From Watersipora subatra (taxonomy: Eukaryota > Bryozoa > Gymnolaemata > Cheilostomatida > Watersiporidae): DNA of 64,000 bases. The DNA is taken from NCBI RefSeq assembly GCF_963576615.1, contig NC_088712.1, positions 10,112,541-10,176,540 on the forward strand, written 5' to 3'. Position numbers and translations under genes: made by a program. A model generated the notes under the pieces. It had not been told where the DNA came from, made no database searches, and saw nothing but the letters and a program-made list of their open reading frames with translations. This document shows, one piece after another, positions 13,801 to 24,114 of the stretch. Numbering within the stretch: the stretch's first letter is position 1; every line of letters begins with the position of its first letter.

Positions 13801-16800
13801 GGCCAATTCTGTTAGAAAAGGCTAACAAGTTTTTAAGGACTATAATAACTGTTTAAAATCTATTTCTACAATAAGTCACACTGTTGATCTTTGTCAAAAA
13901 AACACCTTGTCACAGACTACACTCAATAAGTTTTTTAAATGAAACAACTGATCAGATGTAAAGCATGCTTGTTTGTATTGGTCGTACATGTTTATTTATG
14001 TCAAGTTTTAAAAACTACCAGAGAGAATAGATATTTTTCTATTGGGCTGAGATTTGTTTGCAGTTTTAGGTGATGTGAATGACAAGACGTTTTAGGATTA
14101 AAATTGCTAAAATTGATCTCGAGTAAACCACTCAGAAGAAAAATTGTCTTCTGAGCGTTTTAACCGCGATTAGGTTTTGCCAATTTTAATCTGAAAAAGT
14201 TCTGGCAGTCACATCACCTAAAACAACACACAAATCTCAAGTGTATAAAAATATCTATACTTTCTGATAAATACTTTAAAAGTCTACATCAGATGCCTTT
14301 TAACTTACAACAAACAACATATACTTTAGTTTTATATATACATGTAGTTTGTATATGTATCTACTGATAAATACATTCACTTGTGACTGTGCTCTGATAA
14401 CTTGACCGCTCTGATAACTCAAACACTTTTGCTCGGTCCCGTGAAGTTTGAGTTATCCATGCTTCACTGTATAGACAAAGTCCTTATTATGCACAAAGTA
14501 AAAGTAAAAAATCTATAGTATATTAGTTATCACTTATCATTGCAGATATGATATTTTAGTGCTTGCGATCTTTCACATAAGTGAGACTTTTTCCCACCTA
14601 CTGTACATATGAGAAGTGTATGATTTATTTCTTAGCCTTGGCTTATTGTCTGTAGACAACAGCTGCACCACTTCAGTTTGCTCATTACATTAGTGAAGCC
14701 TCCTAGTTGAGTTATGAGTACTAATCACTTTGCAGTGTATCTTAGCATCTTGATTTCTTTCCAGATTGTGGCTGTTGTAGCTGATTCATGCAATTCAGTT
14801 GCAGGTTGGAGTTGTCAAAACGACAGTTATTTATGAACCATGCACGCTATCAACTGTTGACATCCTCAAATCTACTTGGATTTGTTACAAGGAATCACAG
14901 CTGTATTACTTTTCAGATAAGCAGATATTCTGCCAAGAGTTTTTTACAGCCTTTGCAAAGTGCACCTCTTTTTTATGGCGCTCAGTTGTTATACATTTTT
15001 TTGATTTATATTTTCAGCTAAATCGGTTCACGCTAAAGTAGTATTTCAATATTTCCATAAACACATTGTATGAAGAGATTCATATTTCATGAACTACCTG
15101 CTGGTGTAATCTCAAATGGGTTTGTGATTGCATGAAAAATGTTATCGCAGAATATCATTAAAGTGATATATGATGGACAGTGACATCCTGCAATAAGGTG
15201 CAATAGGTGTCGGTTTTTAAAACAAACCTGATTTTTGAAAACATTTTACTGACTTTATTTTAGCTATTTACTTGCATGAAAAATATTTTATTTTACTAAT
15301 AATATTCTTATGCTAAGAAATGACTTTTAGACATTATTTTAAAGAAATAAACAGAGTTTATGTTAACAATATATGATGAACAAATTGAAAATTGAACTTT
15401 AGCCTTCACACTTACTGCTTTAACACAATTTGCTAAACATTTTGTATGATTTTGATGAGTATGTTGCGAGAATGACACCAAATGCAGGGAAAAGCTATTG
15501 AAGCTTGCTGAAAAGTAAATTGATCTTTAGACAGCAAAATATAACTTTGAATAAAGTTGCTTCAAACTGAAATATTGAACGCATATTTCAAAATTCGTGA
15601 AATTTACTTGGTCTCTTCAATCCACTCAGTTTCAGTCTAGAATGGTTACTTGCAAATAAGGGATATAATAACGCTAAACCACTGGTGATTATTGACAAAT
15701 CAACTGTAGACCATATTGACAAATCAACTGTAGACCATATTGACAAATCAAAATGTAGTGAAGATAAGATGTTTTAACCGCTGTAATCAGAAGTTAACAT
15801 TACAATCTGCTGAAACCATATTACATAACAACCTAAATGGCATGCAGAAATAGTTGCTAATCAACAGAGATGGCATTGACAATTATACTTGATTGTTTAA
15901 TAATTTAGTACAGGAATGATGACATCCCACATATTTCTCTGCTTACTTCTAGGCTAAACCCAATCAATAATCATGCATTACTTCTGACTACATGCACATT
16001 GATCTCTAATAGCTGTTTCTTGACTAATTTATTTCTCTTCACGGTTGTTACAAAAGATCAATTATAGTTTCCTCTGCGTTAGTAAAGCAATCAATTATAT
16101 ATCTAGTCTAGGCCTATTGTTGACATAAAAAGTTGGCGCCACTCTATTTCATTGTGTACGATATCCAACACAAAGCATTCCCACTCAAGCATGAAACCTA
16201 GTCATTAAATTAATATAATTGCACCAAGGCTCTCAAAGCTAGTATACAGTGTGTCACAGTGTATCATAGGGGCCCTCATTCACAAATTATTTATTGATCG
16301 CAGGCCTTGTAGCCTAACAACTTTGCTGAAACATTGCAGCTGTAAATAATACCTAAAATTTAGTCCATTTATCCACAATAGTGTTGGCAATGTGAACCAA
16401 TTCAGCAATAGTGACAGGCTGTCCAAAGTTTTTGATCTACATGTAAGTTGTCTGCATGATAGATATGTGTGTTGAATTAGTATCTTATTACCTCAGTGAC
16501 AACATTGTGTAATAATAATGTTATACTACAGGCTAATCACGGATGTAAACGTATATTAGTTTGCATTAATGTGAAAAATCTTATGACATATGAACTCATA
16601 TGTAGCTTGGAAATACTACCACAGTGACAAAGTATCAGCCAGACTTAAGTTTAATTTTTGAATCGCAACATACAATCTCTAGTGAACAATGTACCTGTGT
16701 GTAGCTTATACTGGCTTTACACATCTAGTGTGTGCGTTCACTTGGCTTCTAGTACATATTATACCGACTGACGTTATTTACTCGCTTGTCTTATGAAATT

Positions 16801-17129
16801 CTTAATTTAATAAATTAAAGTTAAGCAATGACAATAGTTTTAAATCCGCTTTAAGGAATTAAATATGCACATAGGGAACGCTAATAAAATAAGCAAATTT
16901 AACCAGCTTTCAAAATCTAATAAAAAATAAAATTTTGATACCTAACAACTAACCTGCAATCTTCCCACGGACAAATCAGGATGTAGTACTCATCATAGAA
17001 GCCAGTCAGACATTCTAGGCAATGCACATGACTGCAGGTGAGTTTGCGAGGATTGGGCAGTGCCACTCCTTGTCTCAAACAGAAACCACATTTTAAGGCA
17101 GGTGGAGAAATCTTTTCCATGTTAGCCAT
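4702..17129 (-). CDS. Gene A: TRIM-type paralog of gene B, exons 1-6, 3' end not in window
   Basis: Same architecture and strand as gene B: exons 16954-17129, 9818-9977, 8404-8596, 7175-7371, 6163-6340 and 4702-4800, total 1003 nt, ending phase 1 as gene B exon 6 does. Encodes RING, B-box 1, B-box 2, coiled coil and linker, about 334 residues. No propeller exon appears between 4702 and the left edge, although a 700-bp exon would be obvious; that stretch holds transposon sequence instead. The propeller exons are therefore further left, or the gene is truncated. All six exons are open and no splice site is broken. The RING exon is about 86% identical to that of gene B. Confidence 0.82.
6163..6340 (-). 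CDS. Gene A exon 5: coiled coil, continued
   Basis: 178 nt beginning IKALESKYKQLEDEYTES after acceptor aatagaag. Donor CAGG/GTTAAT leaves phase 1, one base different from gene B. The upstream donor CAG/GTACAG (6170) would leave phase 0, which does not join exon 6 in frame. Confidence 0.74.
7175..7371 (-). CDS. Gene A exon 4: coiled-coil start
   Basis: 197 nt, acceptor gtttcag, donor CAG/GTTGCA. Encodes GTHQM (last B-box histidine) then LVHELNDKINKLKQGMIE and a heptad-patterned helix ending at KDSQ. Same limits as gene B exon 4. Confidence 0.82.
8404..8596 (-). CDS. Gene A exon 3: end of B-box 1 and most of B-box 2
   Basis: 193 nt, acceptor cattttag, donor G/GTAATTG. Starts LHREYHEEIG and carries B-box 2 ligands CTHH, GCDKC, CNEC and CKDKFCDDG. 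Reading past the donor runs into a stop, so the splice is required. Confidence 0.88.
9818..9977 (-). CDS. Gene A exon 2: B-box 1, first half
   Basis: 160 nt, acceptor cactgtag, donor GAG/GTATGA. Encodes SEICEVPLNQLPACDIAK then SCDLC, CPLCDTIYC and KHHE. Phase 2 in, phase 0 out, as in gene B. Separated from exon 1 by a 7-kb intron holding Tigger-family elements. Confidence 0.87.
10271..11261. mobile_element. Tigger/pogo-like non-autonomous element (CAGTGCACC family), copy 1
   Basis: Left end cagtgcacctttgggatacg preceded by TA; decayed right end tcagagcgtctactcta. About 1 kb, in intron 1 of gene A. An element of the same family lies at the matching place in gene B (52465-53562), so the insertion predates the gene duplication. 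Contains a near-perfect palindrome at 10796-10829. Confidence 0.65.
10796..10829. repeat. Near-perfect palindrome inside an old Tigger-like element
   Basis: gacctattaactata-cg-tatagttattaggtc: 15-bp arms with one mismatch. A similar but looser arrangement (cctattaactata ... tataggtaataag) occurs at 25408-25468. Confidence 0.75.
12428..13184 (+). mobile_element. Tigger-type MITE (CAGTCAAACATGGATAACTC family), copy 1
   Basis: 757 bp, TA on both sides. Left end cagtcaaacatggataactc; right end gagttatctatgattgactg. Contains an internal imperfect hairpin at about 12813-12900 with arms ending aaaacgctcag / ctgagcatttc. Same family and orientation as 60055-61165. Confidence 0.75.
13187..14469 (+). 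mobile_element. Tigger element with deleted catalytic core, lacking its left terminus
   Basis: Follows the MITE directly and ends with the family right terminus gagttatccatgcttcactg plus TA. Holds the transposase N-terminus (13492-13815) and, after a deletion, a C-terminus at 13870-13942 (SQTTLNKFFK-stop). This is the likely autonomous lineage that mobilised the MITEs, but it is now inactive. No left TIR was found between 13187 and 13490. Confidence 0.65.
13492..13838 (+). pseudogene. Tigger transposase N-terminus (CENP-B-type DNA-binding domain), broken
   Basis: ORF encoding MASRKQRKAWKPSDKLKVLE then LSKRENLPKSTVSTWIKQKE, a psq/CENP-B-like helix-turn-helix, then the start of a second HTH (DGVLLTWFRQVRSEGVPTT). 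A one-base shift near 13797 moves the continuation (ILLEKANKFL) to another frame. The DDE catalytic domain is absent. The likely start is the ATG at 13525; an in-frame upstream start at 13492 is possible. Confidence 0.72.
15690..15754 (+). repeat. 24-bp tandem repeat, about 2.7 copies
   Basis: Unit starting attgacaaatcaactgtaga repeats at 15691, 15715 and 15739, in intron 1 of gene A. Confidence 0.9.
16954..17129 (-). CDS. Gene A exon 1: start codon and RING finger
   Basis: 176 nt, donor CAG/GTTAGT, phase 2. RING ligands C14, C17, C32, H34, C37, C40, C53 and C58, with the same C-x4-C final pair as gene B. An acceptor (ttttttgtag) lies seven bases upstream of the ATG, implying a 5'UTR exon further right. 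Differs from gene B at 8 of 58 residues, none of them a zinc ligand. Confidence 0.88.
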
Positions 17130-17137
17130 GATAGGAA
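17130..17137 (-). other. Gene A: 3' splice site of an inferred 5'UTR intron
   Basis: On the minus strand a pyrimidine-rich tract ending ttttttgtag directly precedes TTCCTATC-ATG. The same arrangement occurs at gene B, so coding starts just inside exon 2 of the transcript. The first, non-coding exon and the promoter were not located. Confidence 0.55.
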
Positions 17138-19806
17138 CTACAAAAAAGAGCTTGTACAGTATGTCACAAAATAACCTTGCATGGTGCCACAGCTAGTGAA
17201 CACTCAAATGATGTAACTTTATAATTCTAAAGTACCATGTGGCTACCCCTCTGCACTTCTTAGCCGCTAAACAAACAATTTGTATGACAACCAAATTTAT
17301 CAAATGCTGAATATATCTTCTTTACAAAAAATGGTAAATACATTAATAATTTTAGACACAGTATGATGTATGTATTTTGGAATAAACTGATGAATGAACA
17401 CAGTATTTATAACGTCGTAAAATACTACCATTGAGTTGTACAAGTCATTCCAATATTGCTATTAACTCTGTTTTGTGACATCAACTGTAATTTTCATGGT
17501 GATCTTTTGTGACTTCAAATGGGTACTAGTTACATTTGAACCTAAATTTAATAAAATGAAAGTTCAAAATGTAGTAAAAAAAGTTATTGAGCACAAAGTA
17601 AACACAAGGCACCAATATTTATTTATTCACAAGCTGACTCAGCCTGATGCTGCCAAATTAATGAATGCTTTACATTTAAACGTCTGAATACAAGCAAATA
17701 TTATGAGACAAAATATTCTGGAGGTTTTTATTTGAGATATAACCTGTTTGTGTTTAGAATCAGCAAACTATCTAGATTCTACCGCATACTATTTTAGTAT
17801 TTTGAAGTAATTATGTCCTTAAAAAAGATAGAAAAGAAAGTTTTTTTTAAAAAGCTCCATTGATGGCAAGTTGATTATGCATAAAGAACCACATAATGTT
17901 TAGTCTAATATATTACTTAGCAAGTAGAATCCTCACCAAATGCATTTTTCATGAGATTGCTTTTTATACTTAATTACTGACTGTGGTTCTGTAAAAAGTA
18001 TACTGACTTTTATCAGTGGGTCACTTATTCAAATTACACGCGGACTATATGTGGTGCTATAATGAACGTTCAATAGCAAAAGATCTATTGCCAAATCGTA
18101 TATTCAAATGGCCACAATAAACCCGACTACAAGAACAATCTGATTACTGATGATGCTGAACCTTAATAAGAAAAGTAAGAACAAAAATAAGAGTTAAGCG
18201 TATCTGCCACAGGACAAAGTAAACAAACTCTGAATGCTTATGATATTTTGTGCTCAACTCTAACTGCTCACTAACAATGATTATTTTGCTACTACAAAGT
18301 TAATGGAATCATGTAAATAATATATTTTTGTCCCGCAAGGCAGCAGCAACAAAACTGCTATAACATTTTGAATAAAACCACAAACACAAATCAATGTGCA
18401 ATATATCTATTAATATTTGACTTCCTAACTTGGCAGTAATGGGTAGCAAATATGTAGCTATTTTTAGAGATAATCAAAAGAATAAATGGTACTAAACTAC
18501 CTGTATAAACTGGTTTAAGCCACAGATATTACCCGTAATCTATTGACATGCTGATAGTACTGTTAGGAGGTAACAAACAATATCATTGCAATATTCAACA
18601 AATAAATTGTATAACAGACACGCAACTGCAAAACTTTGTTGTGGTTGTAGCGCAACTAGCTCAACCAGTTCACCCCAAATAGTAAAAAACAGTCCAAAAG
18701 GTTTTGTGTCAACCAAAAACAATTAATCACCTACTTTTAAACTGACCATACAGTAGCTGACTGAAAAATAAAAACTTGCTTCAGCAAATAATAGAGCATG
18801 TTGGGTATTCTATTGTATTCTAGCAACGCTATGGCAAAATTGCTAATAAATAATAAATATACTAATCCATATGATTTTTTTATGTGAGACTTTCAAAAGT
18901 TCTCAAAAGATCACACATTTAAGAAATACACAAAATAGAAGTTGAATTATAAAAAAAACATACATTGAAGTTACATATCTTTCAAATATTTAAATTGTTT
19001 AACAAAAAGTATTTTATTCTACGCATATTGCATTTGCTATGTAATACTTTAATTCATATACAAGGCACCATTATCAGCTTGTTTATTTTAACATATGCCA
19101 GTTTTATGAGAAGTTATCAGTGAAAAATAATAAATAAGATTATATGTGAAGGCTTCACTGTAGTGACAGTTGGCCTTCAAAAAGAGAAACTTTGTATGAC
19201 ATTCAATACAAACAATTTCAGACAAGCTGCTTTACGGCAAAATTTGAGCTGAATGCAAACTACCACTAGCCTGCTCAAACACTAGTACAGTCCTGCGCTC
19301 ACCGATGTAATGTACTTAAACAACTTAACTGCTATAAAAAAGTTTACTCACAAATAGTTATTGCTAGTTGTTACCAACTAGGTGTACTTGCTTAGTATAC
19401 AAATGTTTAGGTGCTTCATCAAAAGATAATAATGATGTTCTGATTAGCGCTGCTCTTTAGAATCTAAGTAAGAAATATCTTCACCCACCCTTCAACATGC
19501 AGTAACGGTAGACTAGTAGCCATGGAGCATACGTATGAAATGAAACTTCTCACACAATGCATTCCAACTGATAATAGGCCTAGCCTATAAGACCATGCAT
19601 GAATGAATAGCTTAATCAGTGATACTAGCGGAGTATGAAAACCAATAGAAATATCTTTTGTACTAGACTTGCATTGCCCTCAGTAATAGTCTAATAAAGA
19701 GCTGTATGCGCACCGGGCTATGATTAGTTATATTACTGCCTCTAAACTTTGATAATTTCTAACTTTTGCACACGTGTCTTCAAGGGTTCATCTTTGCTTG
19801 TATAAG

Positions 19807-19859
19807 CCTGCGCCTATACAAGACCTGCGCCTACAAGCAGGCCTGCGCCTGCTTGTAGG
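19807..19859. repeat. GC-rich triple repeat with 12-bp palindrome
   Basis: cctgcgcct occurs at 19807, 19824 and 19842. The last part is a perfect stem: cctacaagcagg (19830-19841), spacer cctgcg, cctgcttgtagg (19848-19859). Markedly GC-rich for this window. Confidence 0.85.
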
Positions 19860-20033
19860 GCCTGTGCAATAGTTGTGTTTTTTGTTGATAGCCCATTACT
19901 CTGATACGCTTGAGTGGTTATTGGTCAATATTTTTAATGCACCACGGATGCTACTTTTATAAATAAAATGCTTTTTAGAATTTATTATGGTTCCTGCATT
20001 AAAACTGGATTTAGGAATTAAGGCAAAATCATA

Positions 20034-20390
20034 ATGGTGAGTGCAAGTGAATGGCATTGCAAACTGGCATTGCTACTAGTATGCGTAAACAGAAGTGCAG
20101 CCAATAGCGCCTTACGAATTAGAGATGTTGTTTCTCATGTTTTTCAAACAGATTTGAGAAATGCATCAAAAAATATTTGTGTTTGTTTGTTAATAGCTCA
20201 CAAATCTTCTACAGTTGTGTTATTTTTTGCCCATTTTTTGTTATGCGCCATGTTGTAGTTGGAGAGTGCAAGCAAATGGTATGGTAAGTTGGCATTACAA
20301 ACGGTATGCGTAAACAAGATGGCAGCCAATAATGCCTAATGGAATAGATATGTTGTTTTGTCATGCTATTTTGAACAGCTTTGAGCCGGG
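20034..20390 (+). repeat. Diverged tandem duplication, about 125-bp units
   Basis: 20036-20160 and 20263-20390 share gagtgcaag, aatgg, ggcattac/gcaaac, tatgcgtaaacaga-like and gcagccaata blocks in order, about 228 bp apart. Confidence 0.65.
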
Positions 20391-21713
20391 TTCTTCAGTG
20401 TTTGTAGCATTAATATTGGTGGTTTTTATCACATCCTGCTCATTTCAATAGCTCAAAGATCACACCCTCATAACATTGTAATAGTAACACAGCTGAGTAG
20501 ATACTAGTTTTTTTAGAAACAGTTTGCGTAGCTGTCATCCGAACAATAGCGCAGCGCTCACCCGTGTGATATTTGAATACTGTCTGCAATGAAATGTGAG
20601 CAATTATTGGCAATTTGATTATGACACTGCAGAGTCCATAGGTACGAAGTTTTGAGTTTATACAGATGTATACCATTAGTGCATGAACTAACTTATGCAT
20701 CACATATGATAATTTAAGTTGGAAGGAAATCTGAGCTTGAACTTTCCCATCCACCAAAGATATTAGGCTTTGCAAACCCAGAGCTAGTCATTTTCTCCTG
20801 TGTATTTCTATTGCTGTTGGCTTAGGAATTTGCCTGGTCTTTCTTCATAGAATTACATCGCCTACAAGTGGTAAAATTAAAATACTTTATGTACTTTATG
20901 CGAGGATGAGTGTTGGACGGTCAATATTTTGCAAGGTAATCATTAATACAGTAATTTATTAGCACAATATAATCATGAAAATAATGTATACATAGGTTTT
21001 TAGAACAGTGAAAGAGAGAAACAGATGTTGGATGTAAGATGCTTTCTGAATGATCAAACATCTATTAAGGGGATAAAAATACTGTATTATTTAGTGGTCA
21101 GACTATTGGCAGTTGCTACAATATTAACAAGACTGTATGTAATCATAAGCTAGATTGTGTTAAAATACTATATTTTATTTCATTAAAACAAAAGAAATGC
21201 TAAAAAATGGTATACTTGCAGGATTTACATTCACGGCTTACAAACAGCACCAGAAAAGACGCATTCAATGCTCAAACAAAGTTTAACATCATAGGAGTTG
21301 TGTATTTCTGTGCTAGAGATAATCAAACTTGTCATTAAGTTTACTCAGTATATGAGAATACCAGCTACAGACTAATAGCTAGTTTATACTTATTTTAAGA
21401 TAAGCGTGTGCTAGTGCAGTCATAGAGGAACATGTGTCACCATAGAGATTGAGTAAAGAGATTGTAAATGAATCGAAAAACACAGCTGCACAAACCTACA
21501 ATGCATTTTCTACAACTGTCTTATGGATGACATTTGGTACTTTTCTGATTCTAAACTCCGATAGAATGACTGCTTGTATGCTAAACTCATCATGATAGGC
21601 AGCTATGATAACCTGCAGGGTAAGTGTTCCATTGAAATTTTTAGTCATAACCTACATGTACGAGGTTATATATATATATATATATAGCTTGTATATATTT
21701 ATATATTAGCTAA

Positions 21714-21776
21714 TATTAGCTAATATTAGCTAATATTAGCTAATATTAGCTAATATTAGCTAATATTTCTGATTCA
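21714..21776. repeat. 10-bp self-palindromic minisatellite
   Basis: About six perfect copies of tattagctaa; every tattagctaata window equals its own reverse complement. Preceded by a (TA)n run at 21666-21686. Confidence 0.92.
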
Positions 21777-23504
21777 AAATAAATCTTATTATTAGGAGTT
21801 GTCAATTTCATCTGTATAATTAATCTGAAAAAAACGATGAACAGATTTGTTCACTCTTGTTGTTGCTGTTCACAGTGCACCGCTTTTTAACTTATTAAAT
21901 TAGTGTTAAGTGCCAGCTAGTAGACACATAATCAGTCTGCGTTTTTTTGAGAATATGTCATTGTGACAGAATATATTTATTACTTAGGTAGCTGATGCCT
22001 AATCTGAGTATTGATTAAAATGATAAAGTTTAAAGAAAGCAGTAGAATCATTATCTTTTTTAACTGAAACTGTTCATGAATTCTGTAAAACTGTATCACT
22101 TTTGCAAACTACTAGCACTTTGTTATCATTTACGGTTGACCTCTGGTCATATCTGGTAAGGCTGCATTTATAGTATTATTAGTGGATTGCATTGCACGGG
22201 CATTAATTTTTTTGCACAAAAAATTCATCTCTGTTTAATATGTATTATATTATAAATAAAAGTGTTTATTTGTTTATATACTTTGTAATTTTTACATTTG
22301 CTAATTATCAATTATAAATTGCTCATTGCTAAATGGCAAACCGTTGAAACTTAGCAATATTTCAACATTAAAGACTTTATTTAAACTATAATACATAATC
22401 AATCTGCAGTCTGTTGAAAATCTGTATTTGCAACATAATATATTAACTCTTTCACTGTATTTAATTGCACCGAGCGTTTCATTGCCGTAAAATTGAGTTG
22501 TAATTACATTCTGCATGGTTGCTCCGATGTGAAGCTTTAGTACATGCAACGACAGTCAAAAGAGATTTTGGTTGTCGCTACGGTGACCTCACCAAGAAGT
22601 CAGATTTAGTTTAAATTATTCGTAGCTTGATTGTGTGAGGATATGATTCTTAAATTCGGTGTAAACGGGCACAAGTTCAAAGCCTGGTCAGACCAACATA
22701 TTTTTAAAAAACTTGAACGTGCATCCAATGTACTGTAGGTTTTGTCGTATCTATGGAAATATTACCAAGCAGTTGGACTTCATTTACAATTTCCAGATAT
22801 TTTTATAAGTATAGCAAAATGGTCTAGGGAGGCTGTTTTTGACAGTATATTTTATCAGGAGATACATGAAAAGTTGTGATGGTCTCAGATGACCATAATT
22901 CTTTTGAATTTGTGCAATGCTTTAAATTGAATATTCAGAAGTTTGTTGATAATAGGAAGAGGTAGCACTCTATAAATATTCATATTAGGTTATGTGAAAT
23001 TGAGGTGAATGGGTTAAATATAAAAATGAGTGCATCTCTTGAATTCTTACCAATTTGTTATATGAATTCACCAAGTTTTATCCAAATTTTGCTACTTAAA
23101 TTTCCATATTTTCTCATTTTTGGAGTTTTGCACACTTTGTAGATTGTCATTGCCAAGTAAACTTGCAATGACTGTCTTGACAGTGAATATGAGCATTCAT
23201 CATTTTTTGTAGATTTTTAAATAATCAATATTAATTTTATCATTTGCAATCATTTTGGATTTTTGAGGTAATGTGATTGCCAGAATGTTTCAAGATTAAA
23301 ATGGATAAAAATTAATTGTGGTTATAATGTACAGAAGACCAATATGTGTGAAATAGTGTCACTATTAGTTATTGTATATAGTTATATTGTTATATAGTAT
23401 CATTACTCTAGTATTATTAGCTTGTCTCAAGAGCTTTTTTTCTTTTTTACTTTATTTTCATTTGGTTTTTGGTTTATGATTGCAGTATGTTTGCCATGAG
23501 TTAA

Positions 23505-24110
23505 CCCTTTGAGCCCTAAAAGTTATTCGGCACTGCGTGTCAGTAACCCTGGAAAATCTGTCCAACAATCCGAGGTTTTTAAACTTATCTCACATATATG
23601 TAAATGTGCTCATAATACAATGATATTTGGAAAAACATAGTAAACAAGTTGGGCAACCCACAGCAAATATCATAAAATAAAAAAACTCGGCACGTCACCA
23701 TTATTCGGGCTAAAACTATTAATGTTTCTACGATTGTGCAAAACTCGTAAAAAACATTTACTGTAGCATCATCTCTATTTATCACTTGTTCATCATCGTT
23801 TAATGAGTCAAATTGTATTGGAAAATTATAGTTACTATCATAAAGCTCTTTATTTGCATCACAATAATTTATGTTCTACCAACAAACGTGTGGTATCAAT
23901 TTTTTTTGCGATATTTTTTTAATAAATTGTATCGTTGAAACAAAGGAAGTAGGTGAAAATATTTGAAAACTGTTACAAATAAAAGTGAAATTTTGGTCAA
24001 ACATCCTGTGCAAAAATTAATTTGATGGGTTCACGCTGTTACTTGAAAACAGCTTTTGTAAAAAAAAAGCCATGCGGATGCCGGAAAACCGGCTATTGGA
24101 CTTCAAAAGG
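23505..24110. mobile_element. piggyBac-type MITE with TTAA target duplication
   Basis: 606 bp flanked on both sides by TTAA (23501-23504, 24111-24114). Ends ccctttgagccctaaaag and cttcaaaagg; the inverse of the right end begins CCTTTTGAAG. TTAA flanks plus CCCTTT-like termini are the signature of piggyBac elements. No transposase inside; the fragment at 2592-3060 shows the superfamily occurs in this genome. Confidence 0.7.
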
Positions 24111-24114
24111 TTAA

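Larger units (their letters stand above)
4269..18110. repeat. Segmental duplication, copy A
   Basis: Aligns in order with 45590-64000 through exons, introns and the 5' flank of the TRIM gene. Examples: 4495-4525 with 45895-45920 (shared run taagtcagcatcttgcatag), intron around 6480 with 47980, 14640-14810 with 57640-57810, and 17930-18110 with 63830-64000. Similarity is moderate in introns and high in exons. The right end of the match is set by the window edge of copy B, so the duplication is longer than seen. Confidence 0.85.
17138..23500. other. No gene seen; 5' flank of gene A
   Basis: 17138-18110 is duplicated upstream of gene B (63032-64000), so it likely holds the shared promoter/5'UTR intron, though no TATA or initiator could be fixed. 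Beyond that I see only repeats listed separately and unsupported short frames. Confidence 0.5.

Noticed and set aside
18540..18722. Minus 60-aa frame MFLVDTKPFGLFF
   Set aside because: No family match, no splice context, no duplicate.
20440..20775. Minus 111-aa frame
   Set aside because: Composition is like translated AT-rich non-coding DNA and I recognise no domain; overlaps the end of a diverged tandem duplication.
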